A stretch of 34,849 bases of DNA from Sinobacterium caligoides (GTDB lineage Bacteria; Pseudomonadota; Gammaproteobacteria; Pseudomonadales; Sinobacteriaceae). The notes beneath the pieces are model-generated. The model was not told the origin of the DNA. It did not search any database and worked only from the letters and a program-made list of their open reading frames with translations. The stretch is taken from contig NZ_RKHR01000005.1 in the NCBI RefSeq assembly GCF_003752585.1, positions 1 to 34,849 of the forward strand. Direction: 5' to 3'. The stretch's first letter is position 1; every line of letters starts with the position of its first letter. Positions 7,638 to 19,000 of this stretch are shown one piece after another. The translations under genes and the position numbers were made by a program.

Positions 7638-8254
7638 TTTTTGCCACCCTCATCTTGATGCTCCGTTGTATAAATTGTCCATGCTTCTTTCGGAGCAAGC
7701 TTATCACTGTAAATAAGCGCAACAGTGCGTCGCTGTCTCGACTTCAATGTTGATTTCACAATAGCTAACTGTTGAGTGAAATAATGCTCCGTAATTCTTT
7801 CTCTGCTTATCCCTGCTTTGGTGAGCGCATTAGTAATAGTCGCTGCACGTTTTCGTGCCAACCGATCATTATAGGCGAGTGAACCTTCTGAGCTTGTATC
7901 ACCAATAAGCAAGACATTTGTCTTGGTATTTTCTTTAAGTTTATTGACGATAGTATCGACCATGCTGTGCTGATCAGGTCGTATATTATAGCGATCAAGG
8001 TTAAAGGCGACAGTGTAGTCGGCTACGCGTGGGACTAAGTGCCATTGTGAGCAGCCTACATTGTTTACATCCGAGGTCTTTGGCGTTTCGGTGCAAATAT
8101 CTCGTTGGTTAACTACACCATCGTTGTCTGAGTCTCTAAGATCGGCATATTGAAGGCGGTCTACGTGATGTTCCGGAATGTCAGTGCAACCAGCTAGAAT
8201 AACTAGAGCTGTGAGAGCAGAAGTTGCCAGCAGTGTGTGAGTAATTTTATCCAT
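7631..8254 (-). CDS. OmpA-domain lipoprotein with a calcium-binding TSP3-like motif
   Basis: The 207-residue protein has lipobox LAGC with lipidated Cys23. The segment DSDNDGVVNQRD (41-52) is a thrombospondin-type-3 calcium motif, followed by two cysteines (54 and 68) that may pair. From about residue 80 to 190 it is an OmpA/Pal-type peptidoglycan-binding domain: VAFNLDRYNIRPDQ, then LIGDTSSEG, then YNDRLARKRAATITNAL and GISRERI. It should sit in the outer membrane and hold peptidoglycan. I chose ATG at 8254 because GAGGA lies eight bases upstream; a GTG at 8260 would be too close to that site. The start overlaps the TolC-like gene by 8 bp and the end overlaps the PstS-like gene by 7 bp, so it is translated with the secretion operon. 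Confidence 0.88.
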   Translation of the reverse strand: MDKITHTLLATSALTALVILAGCTDIPEHHVDRLQYADLRDSDNDGVVNQRDICTETPKTSDVNNVGCSQWHLVPRVADYTVAFNLDRYNIRPDQHSMVDTIVNKLKENTKTNVLLIGDTSSEGSLAYNDRLARKRAATITNALTKAGISRERITEHYFTQQLAIVKSTLKSRQRRTVALIYSDKLAPKEAWTIYTTEHQDEGGKKW

Positions 8255-9593
8255 CTTCACGATCCTCAGGCTGTTGCCATTGCTCTGGATACTCTATGCG
8301 CAACCCGTAGATCAATAATCCCATCGCATTGATTATTCGGTATTCAGCATAAAGACGATCATAGTAGGCTGATAAATAATTTCTTCGAGCGAAGAACACC
8401 TCTATCTTCGCATCGAGTACATCGAGTAGGCTGCGCCTGCCAATATTGAACTGCTGCACATAACCTCCCTCGGCTTGTCGTGCAAAGTCAACATTCTGTT
8501 TTAGTAGTGACTCCTGCAGGATAAGGTTTTCACGCGCATTCCATGCGAGCTTCATCCCTTCAACGACCTGGCGCTCAGTATTTTGCCGTATACCAAGTGC
8601 TTGTTCATAATACCAACCTGCTGCCTGTGCTTCATATTTTCGTCGACCGCCATCGTAGAGGTCATAACTCAACTTCAGCATGATTCTGGCATCTTCATCA
8701 CGCCCAGGAATGCCGCCAATATCATCGTTCTTGTTGGCAGTCAGCTCTAGTGAAAGTTCAGGGTAATAGTCACTTTTACTGCCGTTAAACTGCATTTGTG
8801 CGGCCTGTAAATCTGCTATTGACGACTTAATTTGTGGGTGTCTACTCCTTGCTTCCTTTAATGCTTCTTGTAACGTATTAGGCACAAGGTTTCTGTCTGG
8901 TATAGGCGCTGTAAGATTTTCTGGGGGTAGCCCGACGATGGTGTTGAATTGGGCACGTAAGTCATAATAATTATTTTTCGACGCGATCAGTGATGAGTTT
9001 GCCGAGGCAAGGCGTGCGCTGATTTGTGCAACATCTGACTGGCTACTCAACCCCTTATCAGAGCGCACCATAATATCGTTATAAACATCCTCATAATCTT
9101 TGACATTTTTTTCAGCTAGCTCGATCGTCGCCTTTGCCTTGATTAGCTCAATATAGAGATTACTGACCTCCAACGCGATATTTTCAGCTCTTGCTATTAG
9201 TGCCAATCTATCGGCTTCCGCCTCAGCGCTTAGGCGACTGACATTGTATCTTGTGTCAAAGCCATCAAATAGCATTTGCGAAATCGTTAGGCTTGCTTCT
9301 TTTCGGGTTAGGTCATGGTTTGGGTTAGCCGTCTCATCATCGTCACGGCGATTAAGTTTTTCACCAGACTGGTAATAGGTTTCCTCATAGCCTATGCCGG
9401 CATCGATTCTCACTTGCGGTTTATAGCTGTAACCTGCGCTGCTTGTTTTACGAACGGAGGCTTCAAACTGCGCATACTGTTGACTAATTTGGGGGTTAGT
9501 ATCAATTGCAGCAGCAACAGATTGCTCAAGTGTAATCGCGCTAGCTTGCTGACAAGCTAGGTAAATCGTACTTATCAGGATTAGATTACGCAT
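8247..9593 (-). CDS. TolC/LapE-family outer-membrane channel of the type I secretion system
   Basis: The 448-residue protein has a cleavable signal peptide ending near ASA (residue 19). It shows two TolC-type halves: ITLEQSVAAAIDTNPQI, then long amphipathic helices; then TLQEALKEARSRHPQIKSS and a second helical hairpin. LSYDLYDGGRRK and FNIGRRSLLDVLDAKIEVFFAR are typical of the type I secretion outer-membrane family (TIGR01844-like). It should form the trimeric duct joined to the HlyD-type adaptor encoded just upstream (23-nt gap). GGAG five bases before the ATG is a good ribosome site. The end overlaps the OmpA-like gene. Confidence 0.93.
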   Translation of the reverse strand: MRNLILISTIYLACQQASAITLEQSVAAAIDTNPQISQQYAQFEASVRKTSSAGYSYKPQVRIDAGIGYEETYYQSGEKLNRRDDDETANPNHDLTRKEASLTISQMLFDGFDTRYNVSRLSAEAEADRLALIARAENIALEVSNLYIELIKAKATIELAEKNVKDYEDVYNDIMVRSDKGLSSQSDVAQISARLASANSSLIASKNNYYDLRAQFNTIVGLPPENLTAPIPDRNLVPNTLQEALKEARSRHPQIKSSIADLQAAQMQFNGSKSDYYPELSLELTANKNDDIGGIPGRDEDARIMLKLSYDLYDGGRRKYEAQAAGWYYEQALGIRQNTERQVVEGMKLAWNARENLILQESLLKQNVDFARQAEGGYVQQFNIGRRSLLDVLDAKIEVFFARRNYLSAYYDRLYAEYRIINAMGLLIYGLRIEYPEQWQQPEDREDG

Positions 9594-9616
9594 ATCAGCT
9601 CCAGGTTTTCATTATC

Positions 9617-10936
9617 TCATTGCTCTCTTAGTGCATCAGCTCTCGCTCTTAGCAGAGGTTTTAGCCAGTAGCTCAGTACTGTTTTATTACCGGTTAAAAT
9701 ATTCACATCTGCTTGCATGCCGGGAATAATAGGGTGGCCATTTAGCGTGTTACTATTTGTCAGAATGTGGGCACGATAGTAGGGCTTACCTTCATCATCC
9801 TTCAGTACATCTGCGCTAATATAATCGACGATGCCCTTAAGGCCGCCGTAAATGACAAAATCATATGCTGAGAACTTCACAATAGACGCTAAGCCTTCTT
9901 TTACAAATGCAATGTCCTTCGGGGCTAGCTTAGTTTCAATAATCAATTGATCATCGATAGGCACAATTTCCATCATAGAGTCGCCAGGCTTGATGATGCC
10001 ACCCAGTGATCGGATCGTGATATTCTTTACTGTGCCGCGAATAGGGGATCGGATTGTGGTTCGCTTCAATTGGTCAGCAACGGCAGTCTGAGTCTCTTTT
10101 AAAAGGGCAAGTTGGGCGCGAGTCTCGTCTAATTCTATTTGTACACGCGTTCTAAACTCTAAGGCAGTATTACGTCGTTCCATGATTGCCTGTGCTTTAG
10201 CTGCTTGTAGCTTACGTGTGGCCAGTTGTGTCGTTTGGATTTCACCGCGAATACGCACATCTTCCCGCTGTGATTTAAGCAATTCAATCTCCGCGACTGC
10301 GCCGGTACTGAGAGCGTCTCGAACCCAGCTTAATTCCTTCTGGTTGAGGGCTAAACTCTGCTTTAAGGTTGCGATAGCAGATCTATTTTCACTGAGGGCT
10401 TCCTCTTGCTGGCTAATTCTCTCACTACCTAACTGCAGTTGAGTAATTTGCTGCCTGATACGTACGTCATAACTCGCTTGTGCTTGCGCCATGGCTTCTT
10501 CACCACCCGCTACGGCCCTCAATGGTTGTCTTGATACGATAATGGTGTCGCGCCAATCAGGCGTATAATCACCGATTGTAATAGATTTTAGCTCTGCAAT
10601 AAGCCTAGATTGTTTGGTGAGTAGTGTAATCCGTTGCTGTTCGGCTTCTTGAAACCCTGATCTGAAACGTGTGTCGTCGAGTATTGCTAAAATTTGATCA
10701 CTTTCAACGAGCTCGCCGCCACTCACTAAAACCTGTCGTACAATTCCGCCCTCAAGGCTCTGAATCTTTTGTACGGCATTGCTTGGCACTACTTTGCCCT
10801 GACCGATAACCACCACATCAAGCTTGGCGAGAGCGGCCCAGGTAATGGTGCAGAGGACTAGCGCCGTGACTAACCAGACGACTTTCCTTGCGTGATAGGC
10901 AAGCTTAACTTGCTGCCAGTGTAGTTTTGTTGTCAT
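9617..10936 (-). CDS. HlyD/LapC-family periplasmic adaptor of the type I secretion system
   Basis: The 439-residue protein has a short cytoplasmic N-terminus, one membrane segment (about 19-37), then an N-terminal lipoyl half beginning VVVIGQGKVVP and IQSLEGGIVRQVLV. A long coiled coil (about 95-290) rich in Gln, Glu, Arg and Leu follows, then the second lipoyl half TTIRSPIRGTVKNI and a beta-barrel region with IVPIDDQLIIETKLAPKDIAFV. The C-terminal IIPGMQADVNILTGNKTVLSYWLKPL is the classic HlyD-family ending (motif positions about 400-428). It bridges the inner-membrane ABC transporter and the TolC-type channel. Its ATG directly abuts the stop codon of the transporter gene. Confidence 0.94.
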   Translation of the reverse strand: MTTKLHWQQVKLAYHARKVVWLVTALVLCTITWAALAKLDVVVIGQGKVVPSNAVQKIQSLEGGIVRQVLVSGGELVESDQILAILDDTRFRSGFQEAEQQRITLLTKQSRLIAELKSITIGDYTPDWRDTIIVSRQPLRAVAGGEEAMAQAQASYDVRIRQQITQLQLGSERISQQEEALSENRSAIATLKQSLALNQKELSWVRDALSTGAVAEIELLKSQREDVRIRGEIQTTQLATRKLQAAKAQAIMERRNTALEFRTRVQIELDETRAQLALLKETQTAVADQLKRTTIRSPIRGTVKNITIRSLGGIIKPGDSMMEIVPIDDQLIIETKLAPKDIAFVKEGLASIVKFSAYDFVIYGGLKGIVDYISADVLKDDEGKPYYRAHILTNSNTLNGHPIIPGMQADVNILTGNKTVLSYWLKPLLRARADALREQ

Positions 10937-13066
10937 TTATACAGGGTCTTTTGGTGTTAATGTAACTTTCTTGACGCGGTTACGATGGCTAATATCCGCT
11001 TTTCTAGGTTGATAGATATCGCGAACTATCTTGCCTTGCTCAAGCTGTATGACACGATCACAGATAGAGAGAATACTTTGTCGATGTGTGGCAATGATTG
11101 TCGTCGTTGTATTGGGGAGTTTTTTAAGCTGTTGTATAATATAGCCTTCCCCTTTCTCGTCGATAGATGATGTAGGCTCATCGAGCAATAGAAAGCTCGG
11201 TTGACGTAATAACGCCCGCGCTAGACCGACAGACTGCCTTTGCCCTCCTGATAGCGCCATGCCGCCTTCTCCGACATTGGTTTCTAGGCCGTTTTCCAAC
11301 TGATCGATAAACAATACGACACCTGAACGAATTAACGCCTGTTTAAGGTTATCCTTTTCAATTTCACCTAAACCAAATGCCATGTTTTCAAGTATAGTGC
11401 CATATTGAAGAATAGGCTGTTGGGCTACCCAGCCGGTCTTTTTACGCAAAATATCGCAGGGCCACTGGTTGGCTTCGATACCATCAAAATAGATCTGCCC
11501 CTCGCTCGGACGGTATTGGTAAGCGAGTAGGGCAAGTAGTGTCGATTTTCCGGCGCCAGGCGGCCCCATCAGAGCCACACGTTCGCCTGAATTAACTTCT
11601 AAATCAATATGCTGAAGTACACTTGCCTTTTGGTTTGGGTACTTGAAACTGACATCTTTGAGCTGAACTTGTCCCTCAAAATCAGCGCGATTAATTTGCC
11701 GACTTACCTGGTTCTCCTGTGGCAAATTCATCACACTTTCGACGCTTTCTACAGCTGTTTTAGTCTGCTGATAACGCATCACCAGCATCGCTAACTGATT
11801 AATTGAGCTCGCTGTACGACCACTGAGCATAACAATGGCGATCAGTCCGCCCATGCTCAACAAACCTTCTGAAATACGATAGACACCGTAGATAATCAGC
11901 ATGACGGTTACCAACTGCTGGCTCGAGGCTAGGCTATGACTTAGCGTGTTGGTTAATGATTTGGTGTTACTCTGCCAGTCTGCCAGTGCGCCTGTGGCGT
12001 GCTCCCAACGCCTTTGCAAAATGCCCTGCGCATTGTTTTGTTTTGCCTCTGCAATCACGCTCAAGCTTTCAAGGAGTTGTGCATGCCGGTGACAACTTAG
12101 TCTCGACGTTTCATCGAGGCTGGCCTTCATTTTCCTTTGTAGTAACAAGCTAAGCGTAATAAGAAATAGAATAATTGTTATAGGTACAAGCACCATGGGC
12201 CCGCCTAGCCAGCCAATGATAATAATAAATAACAGTGTAAACGGTAGATCGATAGCTGCAATGAGTGTTGCCGAGGTCAGGAAGTCACGAACGGAATCAA
12301 AGTCTTGCACTTGTTTAGAAAAGGCGCCCAATGACTCAGGCTTGTTCTCTAACTGCATGCCCATTACTTTGGCGAAAATACCTGATGACACTTCTGCATC
12401 GACATGTTTTCCAGCGATATCGGTCAGCGCTGTTCTCGCTTGTTTAAGGAACCAATCAAATAGTACCGCTATCCCTGCACCGATAGCTAAGACCCATAAT
12501 GAGGCGAATGCTTGGTTAGGTACGACTCTGTCATAAACATTCATCGTGAATAGCGGGATGACGAGTGCCAATACATTAACGACGAATGAGGCAAGGATAA
12601 GGTCACGATACCAAGGTTTTGATTTCTCGAAAGCGCTCCGTAACCAATGCTTTTTCTTATATTGCTGTAACTGTTCAGATCTCGCATCTGATAGCTGAAT
12701 GGGCGTCAACAAGTACAATGTGTCGGTGATAGACTTAGTAAGCTCGGATAAAGGCAGTGTTTTAGCTGTAAAGTCATCTACCGGCGATTCAGTTGTTACG
12801 TTATTACCGTTAACGCTAGTAATGATCAGTGCACGGTCTTCTTGCTCTTTCAAAGGGGCAATAAGGGGAAGGGGGGAGCGCTTAAGCTCGTTAATATTAA
12901 TTTCACGGCAATCAAGGCGGGCTAAGGTTGCAGCGCGGGGAAGCAGCTCAAGGGTTAATACTTCCACACTTGTTGGTAAACCTTCAAGCAGACGCGAGCT
13001 ATGCCCCTGGTAGCCAAAGTGCTCTGTCAGGCGCTGTAGGCAAAGTAACAAGTCTTTGGAGGGCAT
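10937..13066 (-). CDS. Type I secretion ABC transporter with degenerate C39-like domain (LapB type)
   Basis: The 709-residue transporter has an N-terminal peptidase-C39-like domain (about 1-120) lacking the expected catalytic Cys near residue 17-22. The pattern LLEGLPxxxxxLTLELLPRAA is kept, so it is a docking domain rather than a protease, as in LapB and HlyB. The membrane domain (about 145-425) has six hydrophobic segments. The ATPase domain has Walker A GPPGAGKST (501-509), signature LSGGQ (605-609) and Walker B FLLLDEPTSSID (about 626-637). It powers export of the giant adhesins encoded upstream. Its ATG shares one base with the stop codon of the nearer adhesin gene, so translation is probably coupled. 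Confidence 0.94.
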   Translation of the reverse strand: MPSKDLLLCLQRLTEHFGYQGHSSRLLEGLPTSVEVLTLELLPRAATLARLDCREININELKRSPLPLIAPLKEQEDRALIITSVNGNNVTTESPVDDFTAKTLPLSELTKSITDTLYLLTPIQLSDARSEQLQQYKKKHWLRSAFEKSKPWYRDLILASFVVNVLALVIPLFTMNVYDRVVPNQAFASLWVLAIGAGIAVLFDWFLKQARTALTDIAGKHVDAEVSSGIFAKVMGMQLENKPESLGAFSKQVQDFDSVRDFLTSATLIAAIDLPFTLLFIIIIGWLGGPMVLVPITIILFLITLSLLLQRKMKASLDETSRLSCHRHAQLLESLSVIAEAKQNNAQGILQRRWEHATGALADWQSNTKSLTNTLSHSLASSQQLVTVMLIIYGVYRISEGLLSMGGLIAIVMLSGRTASSINQLAMLVMRYQQTKTAVESVESVMNLPQENQVSRQINRADFEGQVQLKDVSFKYPNQKASVLQHIDLEVNSGERVALMGPPGAGKSTLLALLAYQYRPSEGQIYFDGIEANQWPCDILRKKTGWVAQQPILQYGTILENMAFGLGEIEKDNLKQALIRSGVVLFIDQLENGLETNVGEGGMALSGGQRQSVGLARALLRQPSFLLLDEPTSSIDEKGEGYIIQQLKKLPNTTTTIIATHRQSILSICDRVIQLEQGKIVRDIYQPRKADISHRNRVKKVTLTPKDPV

Positions 13067-16000
13067 TACCCGCTCACTAACATCGTTTGGTCATCAATCA
13101 TCTGTTGCAAGATCTCTGCTTCTGTCACAATGCTGGAGTCTCCACCGTAAAGCGCATCCTTGCTGATAGCGTTTAAATCTATTTGTTGGTTAATATCACC
13201 AAAGCTGTCCTTTAATTGAAGTATGGTCCCTCCAGCGCCATTGTCTACAAGATCAATTAAAGCATCGATTTTATTGATAGTAGAGACATCCTCACCACTA
13301 AAGAAATCGACCAGGTCGATGGTGTCGACATGGATATCAGTAGGGGACGTTTTCACCTCGAAGTCACTTATGCTATCCGTGGGCGGTATTACACTATCGC
13401 CATCACCAGCCTTAAAGACGAAACGGTCATCACCATTTCCCCCTGTCAGAGTGTCGCTACCAGTACCGCCAATAAGGATGTCGTCAGATAGCCCACCATC
13501 GATGGTGTCGTCGTCGCTACCGCCATCGACATGATCGCTGCCAATGCCGGATTGAATAGTATCGTTGCCGCCTTCAGCGGTGATGATATCTGCACCAATA
13601 CCGGCTTGAATTACCTGGTCGTCGTCATTGCCATAGATACGATCAGCACTCGCCGTACCGACAATCGTTGCGGCCCCTGTATCAGGTACCTCGGCTATGA
13701 TGACATCAATATTGATTGGATTACCGGTGGCAACTTCATCCGATAGCTCCGCAAAAGGCGTGATTTCTAATTGGTAACTACCGAAAAGGTCCGTTGCTCC
13801 CACGAGTTCGGCAGAAGCAATATCAGCCTCATCGACTTTCCAAGTATTGCCCTCTAATACGCCTCCCATAATTGTGTAGCCAGCTGGTACGCCGCTAATT
13901 TCAATACGACCAAGCTCTCCAGCTGCTGGATTGAGCTTGTTAAAAGACAACGCCAACGGCAGAGACTCACCCTCCAGGCCAGCGATACTATCAAAAGAAG
14001 CATCAACAGAAGGAGGGTCAACCCGTGGGTTAATGTTAATGGTCATAGAGTGATCGATAAAACCTCCAGTGTCAGACTTGTCGTCACTCAACACGGTGTT
14101 GCTATCCATCGAGCCAACGCGTACGTTGATGTCGAGCTGCCCTTGAGCAAAATGATTCGTGATAATTTGGATTGAGGCAAGGTCTTTAGTCGTCATCTCA
14201 AGCCGCGCACTGAATCGTGGGTCACTGCTTTCACCAAGGTCGATAAACAGTGCACTGCTGCCATCCGGGGCGACGATTTTATCGATGAAGTAGAACGCAG
14301 AACTATCAGACGAAGCCATAATATCAATGGCCACAACAGTAGTCTCATCCCCATCGCTATCATCATCAATCACACTCGCTGCAATCGGAATATCAATGAT
14401 ATCGCCTTCATTGACCACCATGTCATCAAAATTAGCAAAGCTTGTGCTGCCGTCAGCAACTGGGAGAACACCAATGGTTATTGGCTTAATCGTTGTTTTA
14501 TAGTCCGTAGTGCCTTTCTCGTGATTCGTGACCTTAAGGCTGAGTTCGACATCACCGGAGTAGTTATTTGCAGGCTTAAATACCAAGCTATCAGCACGGT
14601 CCACATCAATTTTCCAACTGTATTGACCATCGCTCTGAATACCATTGTTATGTGCTGCTGTATAGCTACCGTCACTATTGTCATAGTAAAAAGTTGAATC
14701 GGCAGGTACGCCTTCAAATAATATAGTGATAGTTTCTGAGCTGCCTGGCGGTAATAATTCAGGGTTGATTTCATGGGTTTCGTTGTTATCGAAGAGGCTA
14801 ATTTCTAGGTTATCAAGCGGAATGAATGTGTCCTCATTACCGATAAGGTCGCCTGTTTGGATAATTTTAACGATATCCGTCACAGGCTCTACATTAATAA
14901 CGACCTCATCACTAAAGGCTTTAGTATCAGTATTGTCGCCAGCATAACCATTGGCGCGATCAATGATCGTTCCTTCAATTTGTAGTCGGAACTCACCGTC
15001 CATGTTGTACGGCGGTCTAAACCGAAGATTCGATAAAAGGCCCGGATCCAGCAAGGTATAGTTGCCGTTGCCATTATCGACAAGCTGGGACGTATCAACG
15101 CTTTGGGGCAGTGTTAGTAGGCCTTTGTAAAAATCAGGGAGTGTTAAGGTGATTGGAGCTGAGCTATCAAAGCTCTCAATACCCTCGTCAATTTGATTAC
15201 TGTCCTCTGTGCGTAGATACAGACCCAGTTCAGTATCGCTATCCTCCTCAATAATAATGTTATCGGCAATTTCGACGAAAGATATGTCCAGTATTGGCAG
15301 TATCTCAACACGAAGCTGTTGGCTATCATCGACTAACGTATCACCGCTGGGGTCTGTGACAATGACCCTGACGGGAATTTCCATCGTACCGGCAAAATGC
15401 TCCTCTAGATGATGTAACTGCAAAGTAGGTAGGTCGCTTTCAGTAAAATACCAGGCAACGAGGTAGTCTCCTGAAGCATCATACTCCTCGACGACGCCGG
15501 GGCCGGCAATCACACCGCCATGAGGCACCTGGCTTGCTAGTATTCGAAATGAAACGGCATCATCATCTTTACCATCGCAGGCGCCGCTACTTATATCTGT
15601 GTTAAGGTGGCTACCGATATCAGTTGAATAGACATCTTCTTCACCATCAATAACTTCAGTGGGATCCACTAATAAATTGGGTGTACAGGCTTGCCCGTCA
15701 TCTACAGCCTCGTTAAATCGGACATTAAGCTCGGTACTGATGACCTTACCATCGGTAAGGATGATCTCATTACCTAGAGAATTAACATGCCATGAAGGGG
15801 CTTGGTCGATTGCACGCGCTTCGACCTTGACGTCATAATCCCCTGTCACGCTCGAGGTGATGACTAAACCGTCGAGTACTTCAACCATCATGTCTTGGAT
15901 CGTCGGACTTGTCAGAGTCCCAGCATCGATAAGCCACTCACCATCGCCTTTATGGATGGCGCCGTTAGGGTGGCTGACGAAGAAGTCTTCAAAATTTGGC

Positions 16001-19000
16001 AAGTCGATAGTGATATTGTCTAGCCATTCACTACCATCGATATCTGCTTCGTTAAACTGCACCCTACCTGTTAGGTCTACAGCGCCATTACTACTCACTA
16101 CCGTTCCACCGGTGCTGACAAGTACTGTCGACTCTTCTACTCGAGGGTGGATGTCGATCAAAAAGCTAGAGTCAACGATTTGACTATCTATACGCCCAGT
16201 AACGGTGGCTGTATCGAGCACCTCATAATGAACGCCCCAATTAAACCGACCAGAGAAGTCTTGTTGAGGCTGGTATTGCACGCCAAGGTTAGTGAGTGTA
16301 TTAATAACATCAGTCGAATAATCAGCTAAGTCCAGCCTGCCACTAGCATCGATGAAGACACTCAGACCATCGACAATAAACTCATCGCCGCTTTGTAAAC
16401 CTGTTAATACAACGTTGACGAGCTGCTCCGAGCCATCACTATCGAGCAATGTTGGGCGCAAATCGATCACGCCGACTTGATCTTCAGTAAAGTGATGAAG
16501 AGCAGGGGCCTCAACACCACTTTCAACAACAGGCGTGATATCAATATTGACCGCAACATCGAAGGTCTTGCTATCACCATCAGGTTCGGTGATGACTTGC
16601 GTCAGGGTAAAGCTAAAGATGCCAGAAAAATCTGTCGTGGGCCGCAAATAAAGTGTTGCAAGGTCGGCAGGTGTCACTTGATAAACTGGCTGACCATCAC
16701 TATCGAAACTGACCACATCCAGTATTGCTGGTACGCCACTCGCATCAGTAAATCTGGCGCCACCCGTAAGGCCTGAAAGTAAGATATTACTGAACTCTGA
16801 GCCATCAATGTCAGTGGTCGTCAACACCAAATTAAGCTGGATAAGCCCATCTTCAAGGGCAATATTATCAGCTGTATTGTTGATTGAAAAATTACCGGCA
16901 CCATCGTCAATCAACTCCCAACCATTACCGGTTTCAAGCATTGGTTCGTCAACAACACCTTTTACTGTGATACGTACACTTTTGGTTTCACTACTGCTGC
17001 TGTCCGGTGAGGGGGAAAGCCCACCTTGAGCACTCTCATTGGCAATAGCGGTCACCTGCATGAAAAAATCAGTATTGTAAGAACTGATATCTTGAGCCGG
17101 ACTGAGCATCGCTTTCCCGTCGATAAGATCCTGATAATCAACGATAACAGTCGTGTCTGGTAATACACTACCATCCACCACCACAGACCAACCGGCCGGG
17201 ATAACCAGCTCTAGTGTTAATGACTCTGAGCCATCATGGTCGGTTAAGTTGCCATCAATGATCTGTTTCAAATCGATCAATTGATCTTCTAAAGTCTGGA
17301 CATCTTTGACCTTCAGCCCCGGCTTATTTGCCACTGGCGTAATATTAACCTCAACGATAATCGGCGTTTCTGCCTCATCGAAATTATCTTTTTCTGTGCT
17401 AACGGCGAACAGATTAAACTCATAACTACCTGCGATGCTGTCAGTAGCGCCTGTGACTTGTAGTCTTGTGATATCAGAAGCACTGATTGTGTCGTCAACA
17501 TCAAGTAGGTTACCGTCGAGGGTTAAATGTAGATTCTCATCAACAATACCTAGCCGATAGGAAATATCTTCAGATCCATCATTATCAATACTAATAGCAG
17601 CAATATTTAAGTTTTTAGCGTCTTCACTTTCGTCAATGTTGACGATATAACGCGTCACATTACCGTTGCTATCAAGAGTCGCACTGCCGTTATCCTGCCA
17701 TTCAGGCAAGTCGGCGACGGATATCACACTGAGGTCAACATCACCGATGAATTCGCGGCTTCCTCCACCAATATCCATCGTATTAAGTGTAAACTCGATG
17801 ATGTAATCAGCGTCAGGGGTTATCGCTGCCATCGTATCGTTGGCATTCGACATGTCCTCAGCAGGAATATAAATCAGATTACCGTTGGGCTTAACAACGC
17901 TATCACCTGGGCTGTAATCCAGTTGTGCGCCTGACAGAGTATAGGTGCCAGCCGTTGGCACAAGCTCCGTGCCATTGAGTAACAGCGTACCTCCATCTAG
18001 ACTGTCTTCTGCGATAGTGATGCTTGTAACAACCTCACCGAGTTCTACATCGTCAGCAACAAAGCTCATATCAAGTAGAAACTGACTGTCTTCGAAGTTT
18101 TCAACACTGGTTGGCTGCACGATCACAAAGCCGTTATCTTTTATTTCAATGATGATATCGGCACTCGAGCGATCACCGTCTGCATCTTCTACAAAGTATG
18201 TTAGAAATGTGAGGTCGGTAACGAAAAAAGACTCAAAAACGCTAGTAACGAGCTCGTATTCACCATCTTCAAACACGGTGAACGTGCCAATAACATCGGG
18301 AGAGACGTTATTGGAGATCTCATAAAGCCAGCGCTTAGGAAGGCCAGGCTCTGGTGCTATTGCTATATCGTCATGTAGCAGATCAGTGATTCTCTCACCA
18401 GAATCAATACCAATATGGTCGTTGTCGAAAACATTCCCGGTTGTCGTCAGGCCTTCGACAACCTCAATTGTATCGGTACTTGCAATGGGAACATCATCTT
18501 CAATTGTGATTGTGATATTGGCAGGCGCAGAAGTATCAGCATCGGCGTCAATCGCTTGAATTACGATAGGAAAGCTCAAGCTTTGATCATTTCCCGTGCT
18601 AACAAGATGATCAAACGGACCAATTAGTGTCATTTCTGCTAGGCCATCAGCATCAATCGACAACGTGAAAACCGTATTGCCAGCTGCCGTTGCAGTATAG
18701 GTGTTTCCAGCAGAGGCTAGAGTGATTAGTTCCCCCGATGACGTCAGTGCAAGAGCGTCAAAGGCTGCGGTATCGACGCTATACGCATTAATATTGTCAC
18801 TGTGGGCTTGCAGCTGAATCTCTGTTTGGCCGTATTCGCTGTTGAGTGCTGGGTCGCCAACTCCAATCTCTTCAACGATTATTGGTTCTGCATGGTTGAA
18901 AGCAGGGTCTTTGCCGTCAATTATAGTAAAGCTGACATTTTGACGTACTTCATCGCCATCGCTATCAATGACTTTTGCTGGGAATTCGACCTCAATGCTG

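Noticed and set aside
12195-13013. Plus-strand open frames opposite the ABC transporter and adaptor genes
   Set aside because: The minus strand encodes well-conserved transporter motifs throughout; the opposite frames have no recognisable domain or ribosome site.
13414-13659. DNA tandem repeat that could be taken for a CRISPR or satellite array
   Set aside because: The periodicity is 27 bp and in frame, explained by RTX nonapeptides; there are no spacers.
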